Positions 20,898 through 29,236 of a stretch of DNA of 33,743 nucleotides are shown piece by piece; position 1 is the stretch's first letter; each line of letters begins with the position of its first letter. The notes under the pieces were generated by a model that ran no database searches, had not been told where the DNA came from, and was given only the letters and a program-made list of their open reading frames with translations. The stretch comes from Clostridia bacterium (GTDB lineage Bacteria > Bacillota > Clostridia > Christensenellales > CAG-138), in assembly GCA_017428025.1 (NCBI GenBank), contig JAFRRO010000045.1:1-33743 (forward strand). Direction: 5' to 3'. A program made the position numbers and the translations under genes.

Positions 20898-23381
20898 ATG
20901 ATGAAACGATTGACAGCAATCTTTCTGTGCCTTCTGATGTTCTTTGCGCTGCTGCCTGTTGCGGTCGCGGAGGACGAAGCGGAAGAACCCGCTGTTTCGG
21001 AAGTACCGGATGAGGGCGATCAGATCGTCACGGACGAGATCACCGCGCCCGCCGAAGAACCGGAAGCGGATGCGGATGCCGTCGCGGACGCGCCGGAGGA
21101 GGATACCGACGCGGCGGTCGCGGAGCCCGAAGCGGATCCCGATGCGATTCTGGAAGAGCCCGAAGAGGATCCGGATGCATCGACCGTGATCCTGATCAAC
21201 GAGGAGAACTTCCCGGACGAGAACTTCCGCAAGTGGATCGTTGCGAACGTCCCGGGCGTCACGGTTGACGCGAACGGCGTCTGCTCGATCACGAGCGACG
21301 ACGCGAAGAAGGTCACATCGATCATCGTGAACGGACAGTCGATCTCTTCGCTGAGCGGTATCCGCAAGTTCTCGAAGCTGGATACGCTGGACTGCCGGAA
21401 CAACAAGATCAAGTATCTGGATGTCAGCAGCCTCAAGGAACTGACCTATCTGAACTGCTCGGACAACAAGCTCGAAAAGCTCGTGCTCGGCAGCACCAAG
21501 AAGCTTGCGTCGCTGTACTGCCTGAACAACAAGCTGCCGACGATCTCGCTCAAGTACAACGTCGGGATGAAGGCGATCTACTGCGCGAACAACGTCATCA
21601 CGAGCCTCGACACCTCGAAGCTGACCGAGCTCACGCATCTGGACTGTTCGTACAACTCGCTGACAAAGCTGGACGTTTCGAAGAATACGAAGCTTGCGAA
21701 GCTGGACTGCAACCACAACAAGCTGACGGCGCTCAACGTGACGGCGAACATCGGGCTCGAAGAACTGACGGTCAGCTATAACGAACTCAAGACGATCGAC
21801 CTTACGAAGAACGGCAACCTGAGATTCTTCGAAGGCCGCGTATGCAGCTTCGGAAAATTCGACGTCACGAAGAACGCGGAGCTTCAGTATCTGGATGTCG
21901 GCGTCAACAACCTGACGGCGCTTGACGTCACGAAAAACAGCAAGCTCTACTCGCTGGACTGCGAAACCAACCAGCTCAAGCTCATTGACGTGACGAAGAA
22001 CGGGAACCTGACGTATCTCCACGTGGACGGCAACCCGATGACCTCGATCGATATCACGAAGAACACGGGACTCATCGAGTTCACCGCGTTCAGCTGCGCG
22101 CTGACTGCGATCAACGTCACGTACAATACGCAGCTCCGCCGCCTCAGCGTCGGCGGCAACTTCATCGGCTCGATCACGCTTTCGGGCAATTCTCTGCTCG
22201 AGGACCTCGACGTATCGTACAACGAGCTGTACACGCTGAACCTTTCGAGCAATACCAAGCTCAAGAAGCTCTGGTGCAACGGCAACCATCTGAAGATGCT
22301 GGATCTGAGCATGCTGACGAACCTGACGGAGATCGAGTTCAGCGAGCAGGAGCTCCTCGCGCCGACCGGCATCGTCTACAGCGGCGGCGATTACAAGTTC
22401 GACATGAACACGATGTTCAGCTCGTTTGAGAAGGTCGAACCCGCGGTCTATCCGCTCAACAAGATCACCGGCTTCGTCACGCTGCCCGGCTACGTCGATT
22501 CCTTCGACTACCTCTACGACACCGGCAAGGGCAAGATGCCCGTCAAGCTGCATATGCCTTACAGCGGTCCCGCAACGGTCGTGTTCATGAAGCCGACCGT
22601 GGACTTCAGAGGCACCACGCCGTTCGTGGTCTATGACGGCAAGGAAAAGAAGCCGACGGTCACGGTCAAGGACGGCGACGGCAACATCATCAATCCGAAC
22701 CGCTACACCGTTGCGTACTCGAACAACGTCAATCCCGGCACGGCGACGGTCACGGTCACGTTCATCAACACGCTGAACACGGCGACCGGCTGGTTCAAGA
22801 TCTATCTGCCCGGTCCAAAGACCACCACCGTGGAGAATACGGCGACCGGCATCACGATCAAGTGGAGCAAGGTCGACAAGGCGATCGGCTACGTCATCTA
22901 TCGCCGCGCGTGGAACCTCTCCAGCAGCTCGTGGACGGATTTCGCACGCTGGAACAACACGACCGCGCTCGAATGGACCGACACGTCGGTCTATGCGGGC
23001 ACGCGCTATCAGTACGGCATCAAGGCGTACTTCACCAACGCGTTTGACACCAACAACCTCGGCGTCGTAGGTCCGCTCAAGACCACGGTCCGCATCACCA
23101 CCCGCGTGCTGAACGAGGTCACTCCGTACAGCGGCAAGCTGGTCGTCAAGTGGGACGGCTCCAAGTACTGCACGGGCTACGAGGTGCAGTATGCGCGCGA
23201 CGCCGCGTTTACGTCGTACCTCAAGACGGTCAAGATCAAGAAGAATAGCACGTATTCGACGACGATCACCAACCTGAAGTCCAAAACGACCTACTATGTA
23301 CGCGTCCGCTCGTACACGGAGATGGAGGGCATGACGTACTACGGAGAATGGTCGAACGTGAAGAACGCCACGACCAAGTAA
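20898..23381 (+). CDS. Secreted leucine-rich-repeat protein with Ig-like and fibronectin III domains
   Basis: An 827-residue exported protein. Residues 1-24 are a Sec signal (cut after PVAVA). A long acidic Glu/Asp/Ala/Pro region follows (about 25-92). From about 158 to 495 there are 15-16 leucine-rich repeats of exactly 21 residues, of the form LTxLDCSxNxLTxLDVSKNxx. Then comes an Ig-like/filler domain (about 575-635, with NRYTVAYSNNVNPGTATVTV) and two fibronectin III-like domains (about 638-730 and 735-827). No LPxTG motif, SLH domain or C-terminal anchor is visible, so it may be released or held non-covalently. BspA/internalin-like proteins of this type bind host or other surface ligands. 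The ATG at 20898 (or 20901) follows GGAGG. Confidence 0.9.
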   Translation: MMKRLTAIFLCLLMFFALLPVAVAEDEAEEPAVSEVPDEGDQIVTDEITAPAEEPEADADAVADAPEEDTDAAVAEPEADPDAILEEPEEDPDASTVILINEENFPDENFRKWIVANVPGVTVDANGVCSITSDDAKKVTSIIVNGQSISSLSGIRKFSKLDTLDCRNNKIKYLDVSSLKELTYLNCSDNKLEKLVLGSTKKLASLYCLNNKLPTISLKYNVGMKAIYCANNVITSLDTSKLTELTHLDCSYNSLTKLDVSKNTKLAKLDCNHNKLTALNVTANIGLEELTVSYNELKTIDLTKNGNLRFFEGRVCSFGKFDVTKNAELQYLDVGVNNLTALDVTKNSKLYSLDCETNQLKLIDVTKNGNLTYLHVDGNPMTSIDITKNTGLIEFTAFSCALTAINVTYNTQLRRLSVGGNFIGSITLSGNSLLEDLDVSYNELYTLNLSSNTKLKKLWCNGNHLKMLDLSMLTNLTEIEFSEQELLAPTGIVYSGGDYKFDMNTMFSSFEKVEPAVYPLNKITGFVTLPGYVDSFDYLYDTGKGKMPVKLHMPYSGPATVVFMKPTVDFRGTTPFVVYDGKEKKPTVTVKDGDGNIINPNRYTVAYSNNVNPGTATVTVTFINTLNTATGWFKIYLPGPKTTTVENTATGITIKWSKVDKAIGYVIYRRAWNLSSSSWTDFARWNNTTALEWTDTSVYAGTRYQYGIKAYFTNAFDTNNLGVVGPLKTTVRITTRVLNEVTPYSGKLVVKWDGSKYCTGYEVQYARDAAFTSYLKTVKIKKNSTYSTTITNLKSKTTYYVRVRSYTEMEGMTYYGEWSNVKNATTK

Positions 23382-23390
23382 ACAACTCCA

Positions 23391-23422
23391 AAGAAGCTCC
23401 GGAATAACGGGGCTTCTTTTTC
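23391..23422 (+). terminator. Terminator of the leucine-rich-repeat gene
   Basis: AAGAAGCTCCG paired with CGGGGCTTCTT (one G-U), loop GAATAA, then T-rich tail. Confidence 0.85.
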
Positions 23423-23511
23423 TCCCTGATTTGCGTCGCGGCGGCGCAGAACGGCGAAAACCTGCGCGATATATCGAAAATACACCGGAAATCAACGAAA
23501 GGCGGATCAAA

Positions 23512-25476
23512 ATGGAACAACAACCGACGGACATGAAGTATCTGAAACTGCTTGCGCACGAGTACCCGACGATTGCGGAGGTTTCGACGGAGATCATCAA
23601 TCTGAAGGCGATCCTGGGGCTTCCGAAGGGAACGGAACATTTTATCAGCGACATCCACGGCGAATACGAGGCGTTCATCCACATGCTGAAAAACGCTTCG
23701 GGCGTGATCCGCAAAAAGATCGACATCCTGTTCGAGAACACCGTGACCGAGGCGGAGCGCAACACGCTCGCGACGCTGATCTATTATCCTGTGCAGAAGC
23801 TGGATCAGCTCAAGCGCGCCGGCGTCGTCAATGCGGAGTGGTACAAGATCACGCTGCGGCGGCTCGTCGAGGTCTGCCGGTTCTCCGCGTCGAAGTATAC
23901 GCGCAGTAAGGTCCGCAAGGCGCTGCCCGAGGACTTTGCCTACATCATCGACGAACTGCTGCACGCGATCGAGACCGAGGACAAGATCCGCTACAACAAC
24001 GAGATCATCCGCTCGATCATCGAGACCGAGCAGGCGGACGTCATGATCGTCGCGCTTTCGAACCTCATCCAGCGGTTGGTCATCGACCGGCTGCACATCG
24101 TCGGCGACGTGTTCGACCGCGGTCCCGGCGCGCATATCATTCTGGACCGGCTTCTGAACTATCACAACGTCGACGTGCAGTGGGGCAACCACGACATCCT
24201 GTGGATGGGCGCGGCGGCGGGCAACCGCGCGCTGATCGCGACGGCGATCATCAACTCCCTGAAATACGGCAACGTCGACACGATCGAGGACGGCTACGGC
24301 ATCTCGCTTTCGCCGCTGCTGAAATTCGCGCTCGAAACGTATGCCGACGATCCCTGCACGCGGTTTCTGCCGCGCGAGGTCGGCGACGCGCGCCACGACA
24401 ATCCGGAGCTCATCGCCAAGATGCACAAGGCGATGGCGATCATCCTGTTCAAGCTGGAGGGGCAGATCATCGAAAAGAACCCCGACTATCACATGGAGCA
24501 CCGCCGCATGCTGCACCGCGTCGATTACGAGCGCGGCACGATGGAGATCGACGGCGTCGAGTACGAACTGTGCGACAAACGCTTCCCGACCGTGCTGCCC
24601 TCCGATCCGTACGTGCTGACCGAGGAGGAAGAGGACCTCATGGATAAGCTGCGCACGGCGTTCTACCATTCCGGCAAGATCCGCGAGCATACGAAGTTCC
24701 TGTTCTCGCACGGCAGCATGTACCTTGTCTGCAACGGCAACCTGCTGTTCCACGGCTGCGTTCCCGCCAACGAGGACGGCAGCTTTGCGGAGGTCGTCAT
24801 CGACGGCAGACCGTATTCCGGCAAAGCGCTGTTCGACCGCGCGGACGCGATGGTGCGTCAGGGCTTCTTCACCAAGTGGGGCACGCCCGAGCGCGAGCAG
24901 GGGCTCGACTTCTTCTGGTACATGTGGTGCGGCACGAACTCGCCGCTGTTCGGCAAGGACAAGATGACGACGTTCGAGCGCTACTTCATCGAGGACAAGA
25001 CGACGCACGAGGAGCACAAGAATCCGTACTTCAAGCTCGCCGAGCACGAGGACTTTGCGATCAGGATCCTCAGGGAGTTCGGACTGTCCGACGATCCGGA
25101 TTCGCACATCATCAACGGGCATGTGCCGGTCAAGATCAAGAAGGGCGAGTCCCCGATCAAGGCGAACGGCCGCATCTTCGTCATCGACGGCGGTATGTCG
25201 AAAGCCTATCAGTCCACGACCGGGATCGCGGGCTATACGCTCATCTACAACTCGCAGAACATGATCCTTTCGTGCCACGATCCGTTCGTGACGGTAAACG
25301 AGGCGATCCGCTCCGAGGTCGACATCCATTCGACGCAGCAGATCGTCTACACGCCCGCCGTACGCAAGCGCGTTGCGGATACGGACGTCGGCAAATCGCT
25401 GATTGAGCGCATCGAGGACCTCAAACTGCTGCTCGCCGCCTACCGCGACGGCACGATCAAGCAGCACGCGAGATAA
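23512..25476 (+). CDS. fbp: Fructose-1,6-bisphosphatase class III
   Basis: A 654-residue gluconeogenic phosphatase, converting fructose 1,6-bisphosphate to fructose 6-phosphate. It is the Firmicutes class III type (YydE/FBPase_2), built on a calcineurin-like metallophosphatase. Metal-binding motifs are in order: SDIHGEYEAF, GDVFDRGPG, WGNHDILWMG, then FLFSHGSM and IINGHVPV. Length matches the family (about 640-670). The start is ATG at 23512 with GAAAGGCGG upstream. No clear promoter is seen in the 89 bases after the previous terminator. Gluconeogenesis from amino-acid carbon would fit the catabolic genes that follow, though the gene stands alone. Confidence 0.97.
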   Translation: MEQQPTDMKYLKLLAHEYPTIAEVSTEIINLKAILGLPKGTEHFISDIHGEYEAFIHMLKNASGVIRKKIDILFENTVTEAERNTLATLIYYPVQKLDQLKRAGVVNAEWYKITLRRLVEVCRFSASKYTRSKVRKALPEDFAYIIDELLHAIETEDKIRYNNEIIRSIIETEQADVMIVALSNLIQRLVIDRLHIVGDVFDRGPGAHIILDRLLNYHNVDVQWGNHDILWMGAAAGNRALIATAIINSLKYGNVDTIEDGYGISLSPLLKFALETYADDPCTRFLPREVGDARHDNPELIAKMHKAMAIILFKLEGQIIEKNPDYHMEHRRMLHRVDYERGTMEIDGVEYELCDKRFPTVLPSDPYVLTEEEEDLMDKLRTAFYHSGKIREHTKFLFSHGSMYLVCNGNLLFHGCVPANEDGSFAEVVIDGRPYSGKALFDRADAMVRQGFFTKWGTPEREQGLDFFWYMWCGTNSPLFGKDKMTTFERYFIEDKTTHEEHKNPYFKLAEHEDFAIRILREFGLSDDPDSHIINGHVPVKIKKGESPIKANGRIFVIDGGMSKAYQSTTGIAGYTLIYNSQNMILSCHDPFVTVNEAIRSEVDIHSTQQIVYTPAVRKRVADTDVGKSLIERIEDLKLLLAAYRDGTIKQHAR

Positions 25477-25487
25477 GAACGCAAAAG

Positions 25488-25509
25488 AGTCCCCGGCAGG
25501 GGACTTTTT
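25488..25509 (+). terminator. Terminator of fbp
   Basis: AGTCCCC, loop GGCA, GGGGACT, four more T. Confidence 0.88.
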
Positions 25510-25578
25510 GGTGCGCATTTCCGGCGGAAAGCCGGGATGACGTATTATAATATATGACACAAAACCGGTAAATCCCGA

Positions 25579-25607
25579 TTGACTTTTGCACGATATTTTG
25601 GTACAAT
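25579..25607 (+). promoter_or_regulatory. Promoter of the ATPase/VOR operon
   Basis: TTGACT (25579-25584), 17-bp spacer, TACAAT (25602-25607). The start point would be near 25613-25615. Confidence 0.78.
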
Positions 25608-25613
25608 GATGGT

Positions 25614-25645
25614 GTGTCGGACAACCGATCGAGGTTGTCAGACAA
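25614..25645 (+). promoter_or_regulatory. Two FadR-type operators downstream of the VOR promoter
   Basis: GTGTCGGACAA (25614-25624) and TTGTCAGACAA (25635-25645). The second fits the FadR-subfamily consensus TNGTNNNACNA at every position; the first misses only the first T. Their centres are 21 bp apart, two helical turns, and they start about where transcription should start. A FadR-type regulator is encoded at 30767-31453. The arms GACAACC/GGTTGTC between the sites could also fold in RNA. Confidence 0.6.
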
Positions 25646-25666
25646 CTGAGGTGCAAGGAGCGTCGG

Positions 25667-26383
25667 ATGAAAGACTACTGGGTACTGCTCGGAAGCTTCG
25701 GCAGCGGCAAAAGCGAGATAGCGTTGAACATGTCGATCAACGCCGCCAAAGCAGGTCCGTGTACCCTTGTAGACCTCGACGTCATCAACCCGTATTTCCG
25801 TACCAGCGAGCGCGGCGACGTGCTGACGCCCGCCGGCGTGGAACTCATTATGCCTCCGTACGCGCTCGAAAAGATCGAGATCATGTCGCTGTCCGCCCGT
25901 GTGTATTCCGCATTCACACCGGGAGAGGGCAGCGTTTTTTTCGACATCGGCGGCGACCATGTCGGCTCGATCGCGCTGGGACAGTACAAGCCGTATTTCG
26001 ACCGGATCCCCGATGAACACAAGCACATCCTGTTCATCGTCAATCCGCTGCGTCCGACGGCGGCGGACGTCGACAGCGCGTGGGCGGTGCTCGAAAAGAT
26101 TCAGCTCGTTTCGCGGCTGTCCGTGACCGGCATCGTGAACAACGGCAATCTTGCGGGCGAAACGGACTATACGCATCTGGTCGAAGGCTACGAGCTCGTC
26201 AAGGGGCTGTCCGAAAAGACCGGCATCCCCGTGTGGGGCACCTGCGGCACGAAGCCGGTGCTGGAAACGTTCGACGCGTATGCGAAGGAACACGGGCTCG
26301 ATCCGACGTACATCGGCAGATACGAGCCGATCGAAGTGCTGATGCACCGGAGCTGGGATAAGTTCCTGAACGAAGGACTTTAA
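25667..26383 (+). CDS. P-loop ATPase of unknown role, first gene of the VOR operon
   Basis: A 238-residue cytoplasmic P-loop NTPase, related in style to the ParA/MinD/CobQ group. GSFGSGKSEIALN (residues 9-21) is the Walker A motif, LVDLDVINPYFRTSERG the following switch with two Asp, and VFFDIGGDHVGS the Walker B. FIVNPLRPT and VTGIVNNGNLA look like the guanine/adenine-binding end of the fold. There is no Cys pair such as Mrp/NBP35 iron-sulfur carriers have. It sits directly behind the operator-bearing promoter and 38 bases before the ferredoxin gene, so it is probably made with the oxidoreductase. Its job, assembly, cofactor insertion or partner activation, is unknown. Confidence 0.82.
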   Translation: MKDYWVLLGSFGSGKSEIALNMSINAAKAGPCTLVDLDVINPYFRTSERGDVLTPAGVELIMPPYALEKIEIMSLSARVYSAFTPGEGSVFFDIGGDHVGSIALGQYKPYFDRIPDEHKHILFIVNPLRPTAADVDSAWAVLEKIQLVSRLSVTGIVNNGNLAGETDYTHLVEGYELVKGLSEKTGIPVWGTCGTKPVLETFDAYAKEHGLDPTYIGRYEPIEVLMHRSWDKFLNEGL

Positions 26384-26421
26384 TAGAAACACAATATCAG
26401 GGAGGAAAGAGAGGAAACGTC

Positions 26422-26625
26422 ATGATCAAAGTCACCATCCACGAAAACGCATGCAAGAGCTGCGGCCTGTGCGTGCGCGCATGTCCCAAAGACGTGCTGG
26501 CCATTTCCAAGCGCCTCAACACCAAGGGCTATTACGCCGTTGAGGTCGTGCATCCGGAGGCCTGCATCGCCTGTGCGTCCTGCGCAAGAACCTGCCCGGA
26601 CGTTGCCATTGAAATCGAGAAATAA
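26422..26625 (+). CDS. vorD: 2x[4Fe-4S] ferredoxin subunit of 2-oxoacid oxidoreductase
   Basis: A 67-residue ferredoxin with two complete cluster motifs, CKSCGLCVRACP and CIACASCARTCP (CxxCxxCxxxCP each). In VOR/KOR complexes the delta subunit carries electrons from the thiamine site to free ferredoxin. Its place immediately before the alpha-subunit gene (11 bases) makes it part of this complex. The start is ATG at 26422, with GGGAGGAAAGAGAGG upstream. Confidence 0.9.
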   Translation: MIKVTIHENACKSCGLCVRACPKDVLAISKRLNTKGYYAVEVVHPEACIACASCARTCPDVAIEIEK

Positions 26626-26636
26626 GGAGGAACAGT

Positions 26637-27704
26637 ATGGCTAAGAAACTGATGAAGGGTTGCGAGGCCATTGCCGAAGCCGCAATCCAGGCGGGATGCC
26701 GCTACTTCTTCGGCTACCCGATCACCCCGCAGAACGACATTCCGGAATACATGTCTCTGCGTCTTCCGCAGGTCGGCGGTTGCTTCCTGCAGGCGGAGAG
26801 CGAGCTCGCCGCGATCAACATGGTCTACGGCGCCGGCGGCGCGGGTGCGCGTGTTATGACGTCCTCCTCCAGCCCGGGTATTTCTTTGAAACAGGAAGGC
26901 ATCTCCACCATTGCGGGCGCGGAAGTGCCCTGCGTCATCGTCAACATGATGCGCGGCGGCCCCGGCCTCGGCAACATTCAGGCGTCCCAGGGCGATTATT
27001 TCCAGGCGGTCAAGGGCGGCGGTCACGGCGACTACCGCAGCATCGTCATCGCGCCTTCCTCCATTCAGGAGACGGTCGACATGATGCCCAAGGCGTTTGA
27101 TCTTGCGGACAACTACCGCATGCCGGTCATCATCCTTGCCGACGGTCTGATCGGTCAGATGATGGAGCCGGTCGAGCTGCACATGAATCCGAATCCCACG
27201 ATGCCCGAAAAGCCGTGGGCGGCGCAGGGCTGGGATCCGAAGGGCACCCGTCCGCGTGCGATCATCAACTCCCTCTACATTGAAACCGAGGACCTCGACA
27301 CGCTGATGACGCGCCTGAACGCGCGCTACGACGTGATCCGCGAAAAGGAAGTCATGGTCGAGAAGTACCACACCGAGGGCGCGGAATTCATCCTCTGCGC
27401 ATACGGCACGGTCGCGCGCGTCTGCAAGGCGGCGGTGCGCATCCTCGAAGAAAACGGCGTCAAGGCGGGACTCGTTCGTCCGATTACGCTTTGGCCGTTC
27501 CCGACCAAGGAGGTTCACGAGGTCTTTGCGCAGGAGAGCGTCAAGGCAGGTCTCACGGTCGAAATCAGCAACGGTCAGATGGTCGAAGACATCCGTCTGG
27601 CGGTCAACGGTCTGAAGCCCGTGGAGTACATGGGCAAGGGCGGCAGCATTATCCCGGCAGCCGAGGATATTGCCGAACGCATCATGCAGATGAGGAGGGC
27701 ATAA
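26637..27704 (+). CDS. vorB: 2-oxoacid:ferredoxin oxidoreductase alpha subunit, VorB type
   Basis: A 355-residue subunit that binds the pyrimidine part of thiamine diphosphate and the substrate. AGCRYFFGYPITPQNDIPEY and FLQAESELAAINMVYGAGGAGARVMTSSSSPGISL are the family's defining stretches, and MRGGPGLGNIQASQGDYFQA follows. These read most like VorB (3-methyl-2-oxobutanoate-specific) rather than the 2-oxoglutarate KorA, and the adjacent branched-chain aminotransferase supports branched-chain 2-oxoacids as substrates. The complex would convert them with CoA to acyl-CoA, CO2 and reduced ferredoxin. ATG at 26637 with AAGGAGG upstream. Substrate remains inferred. Confidence 0.92.
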   Translation: MAKKLMKGCEAIAEAAIQAGCRYFFGYPITPQNDIPEYMSLRLPQVGGCFLQAESELAAINMVYGAGGAGARVMTSSSSPGISLKQEGISTIAGAEVPCVIVNMMRGGPGLGNIQASQGDYFQAVKGGGHGDYRSIVIAPSSIQETVDMMPKAFDLADNYRMPVIILADGLIGQMMEPVELHMNPNPTMPEKPWAAQGWDPKGTRPRAIINSLYIETEDLDTLMTRLNARYDVIREKEVMVEKYHTEGAEFILCAYGTVARVCKAAVRILEENGVKAGLVRPITLWPFPTKEVHEVFAQESVKAGLTVEISNGQMVEDIRLAVNGLKPVEYMGKGGSIIPAAEDIAERIMQMRRA

Positions 27705-27707
27705 AAG

Positions 27708-28442
<735 letters not shown>

Positions 28443-28444
28443 CC

Positions 28445-28984
28445 ATGGTTGAGAGAAATATTTTCGCGGGCTTCGGCGGACAGGGCGTTCTGCTGATGGG
28501 ACAGCTCCTCGCGGCTGCGGGCATGATGGAAGGCAAGAACACTTCCTGGATCCCGTCCTACGGTCCCGAAATGCGCGGCGGCACGGCAAACTGCAGCGTC
28601 ATGCTCAGTGATCAGGAGATCGATTCTCCGTTGGTCACGCGCCCGACGTCGCTGATCGTCATGAACCGTCCGTCCCTTGAGAAATTCGAGGACAAGGTCG
28701 TTCCCGGCGGCTCGATCTTCGTCAACAGCTCGATGATCGACATCAAGGTGAAGCGCACCGACGTCAACGCGTACTATGTACCCTGCACGGAGATCGCTTC
28801 GGAGCTCGGCAACAGCAAGGTTTCGAACATGATCATGCTCGGCGCATACCTCGGCAAGTCCAAGTGTGTTGAGGTCGAGACCGTTCTTGCGGCGCTGCTC
28901 GAAAAGCTCGGCGAGAAGAAAGCCAAGCTGATCCCGCTGAACCGTGAAGCGCTGCTGCGCGGCGCATCCTGCATCGAAGAATAA
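28445..28984 (+). CDS. vorC: 2-oxoacid:ferredoxin oxidoreductase gamma subunit
   Basis: A 179-residue gamma subunit that holds CoA. FAGFGGQGVLLMGQLLAAAG is the family signature, followed by WIPSYGPEMRGGTANCSVMLS and ELGNSKVSNMIMLGAYL. It completes the four-subunit complex (ferredoxin, alpha, beta, gamma). Start ATG 28445, with AAGGAGG upstream inside the end of the beta gene. A strong terminator follows at 28996-29034, so the next gene, the CoA-transferase, depends on read-through or on its own promoter. Confidence 0.92.
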   Translation: MVERNIFAGFGGQGVLLMGQLLAAAGMMEGKNTSWIPSYGPEMRGGTANCSVMLSDQEIDSPLVTRPTSLIVMNRPSLEKFEDKVVPGGSIFVNSSMIDIKVKRTDVNAYYVPCTEIASELGNSKVSNMIMLGAYLGKSKCVEVETVLAALLEKLGEKKAKLIPLNREALLRGASCIEE

Positions 28985-28995
28985 CAGCAAACAAA

Positions 28996-29034
28996 AGGGG
29001 TTGCCGATACCCGCGGCAGCCCCTGCGGTTTTTT
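28996..29034 (+). terminator. Terminator of the VOR genes
   Basis: AGGGGTTGCCG, loop ATACCCG, CGGCAGCCCCT (11-bp stem with one T-G), then GCGG and six T. Confidence 0.85.
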
Positions 29035-29052
29035 GCGTTTGCGACAGCAAAC

Positions 29053-29220
29053 ATATCGTGCGGTGCAAGCCGTATATCGTGTTTGCAAAAGCAAATATAT
29101 CGTGCGGCGCAAGCCGTATATCGCCAAAGTGTGACATTCTTTCAAACGATATGTCCCTGACGGGACGCGATATGCCTTCGGCACGATATTCTTGCAGAAC
29201 GATATGCACCGGAGGGTGCA
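29053..29220. repeat. Mirrored array of CGATAT-spaced mini-hairpins
   Basis: Eight copies of CGATAT or its complement ATATCG separated by small hairpins. The first four cores (29053, 29074, 29097, 29118) read ATATCG, the last four (29147, 29168, 29184, 29200) read CGATAT, so the array is inverted about 29135. Hairpins include GTTTGC/GCAAAT, TCCC/GGGA, GCC/GGC, TTCT/AGAA and CACC/GGTG. Stems of 3-6 bp and 3-4-base loops differ in sequence while the spacer core is kept. I see no open frame and no clear promoter here. It lies within an operon between vorC and the CoA-transferase gene. Confidence 0.75.
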
Positions 29221-29236
29221 CAAAAGGAGAAACACC

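Noticed and set aside
20172..23765. A 1197-codon minus-strand open frame across the leucine-rich-repeat gene
   Set aside because: It is the mirror of the repeat gene and shows no domain, no ribosome site and an Arg/Asp/Val-rich composition caused by GC skew of codons.
23266..25656. A 796-codon minus-strand frame opposite fbp
   Set aside because: The product is Arg/Asp/Val-rich with no known fold, and the plus strand holds a clear, full-length fbp.
29053..29220. CRISPR array
   Set aside because: The constant core is only six bases, the spaced segments are self-complementary and short, and orientation flips in the middle. No cas gene is present.
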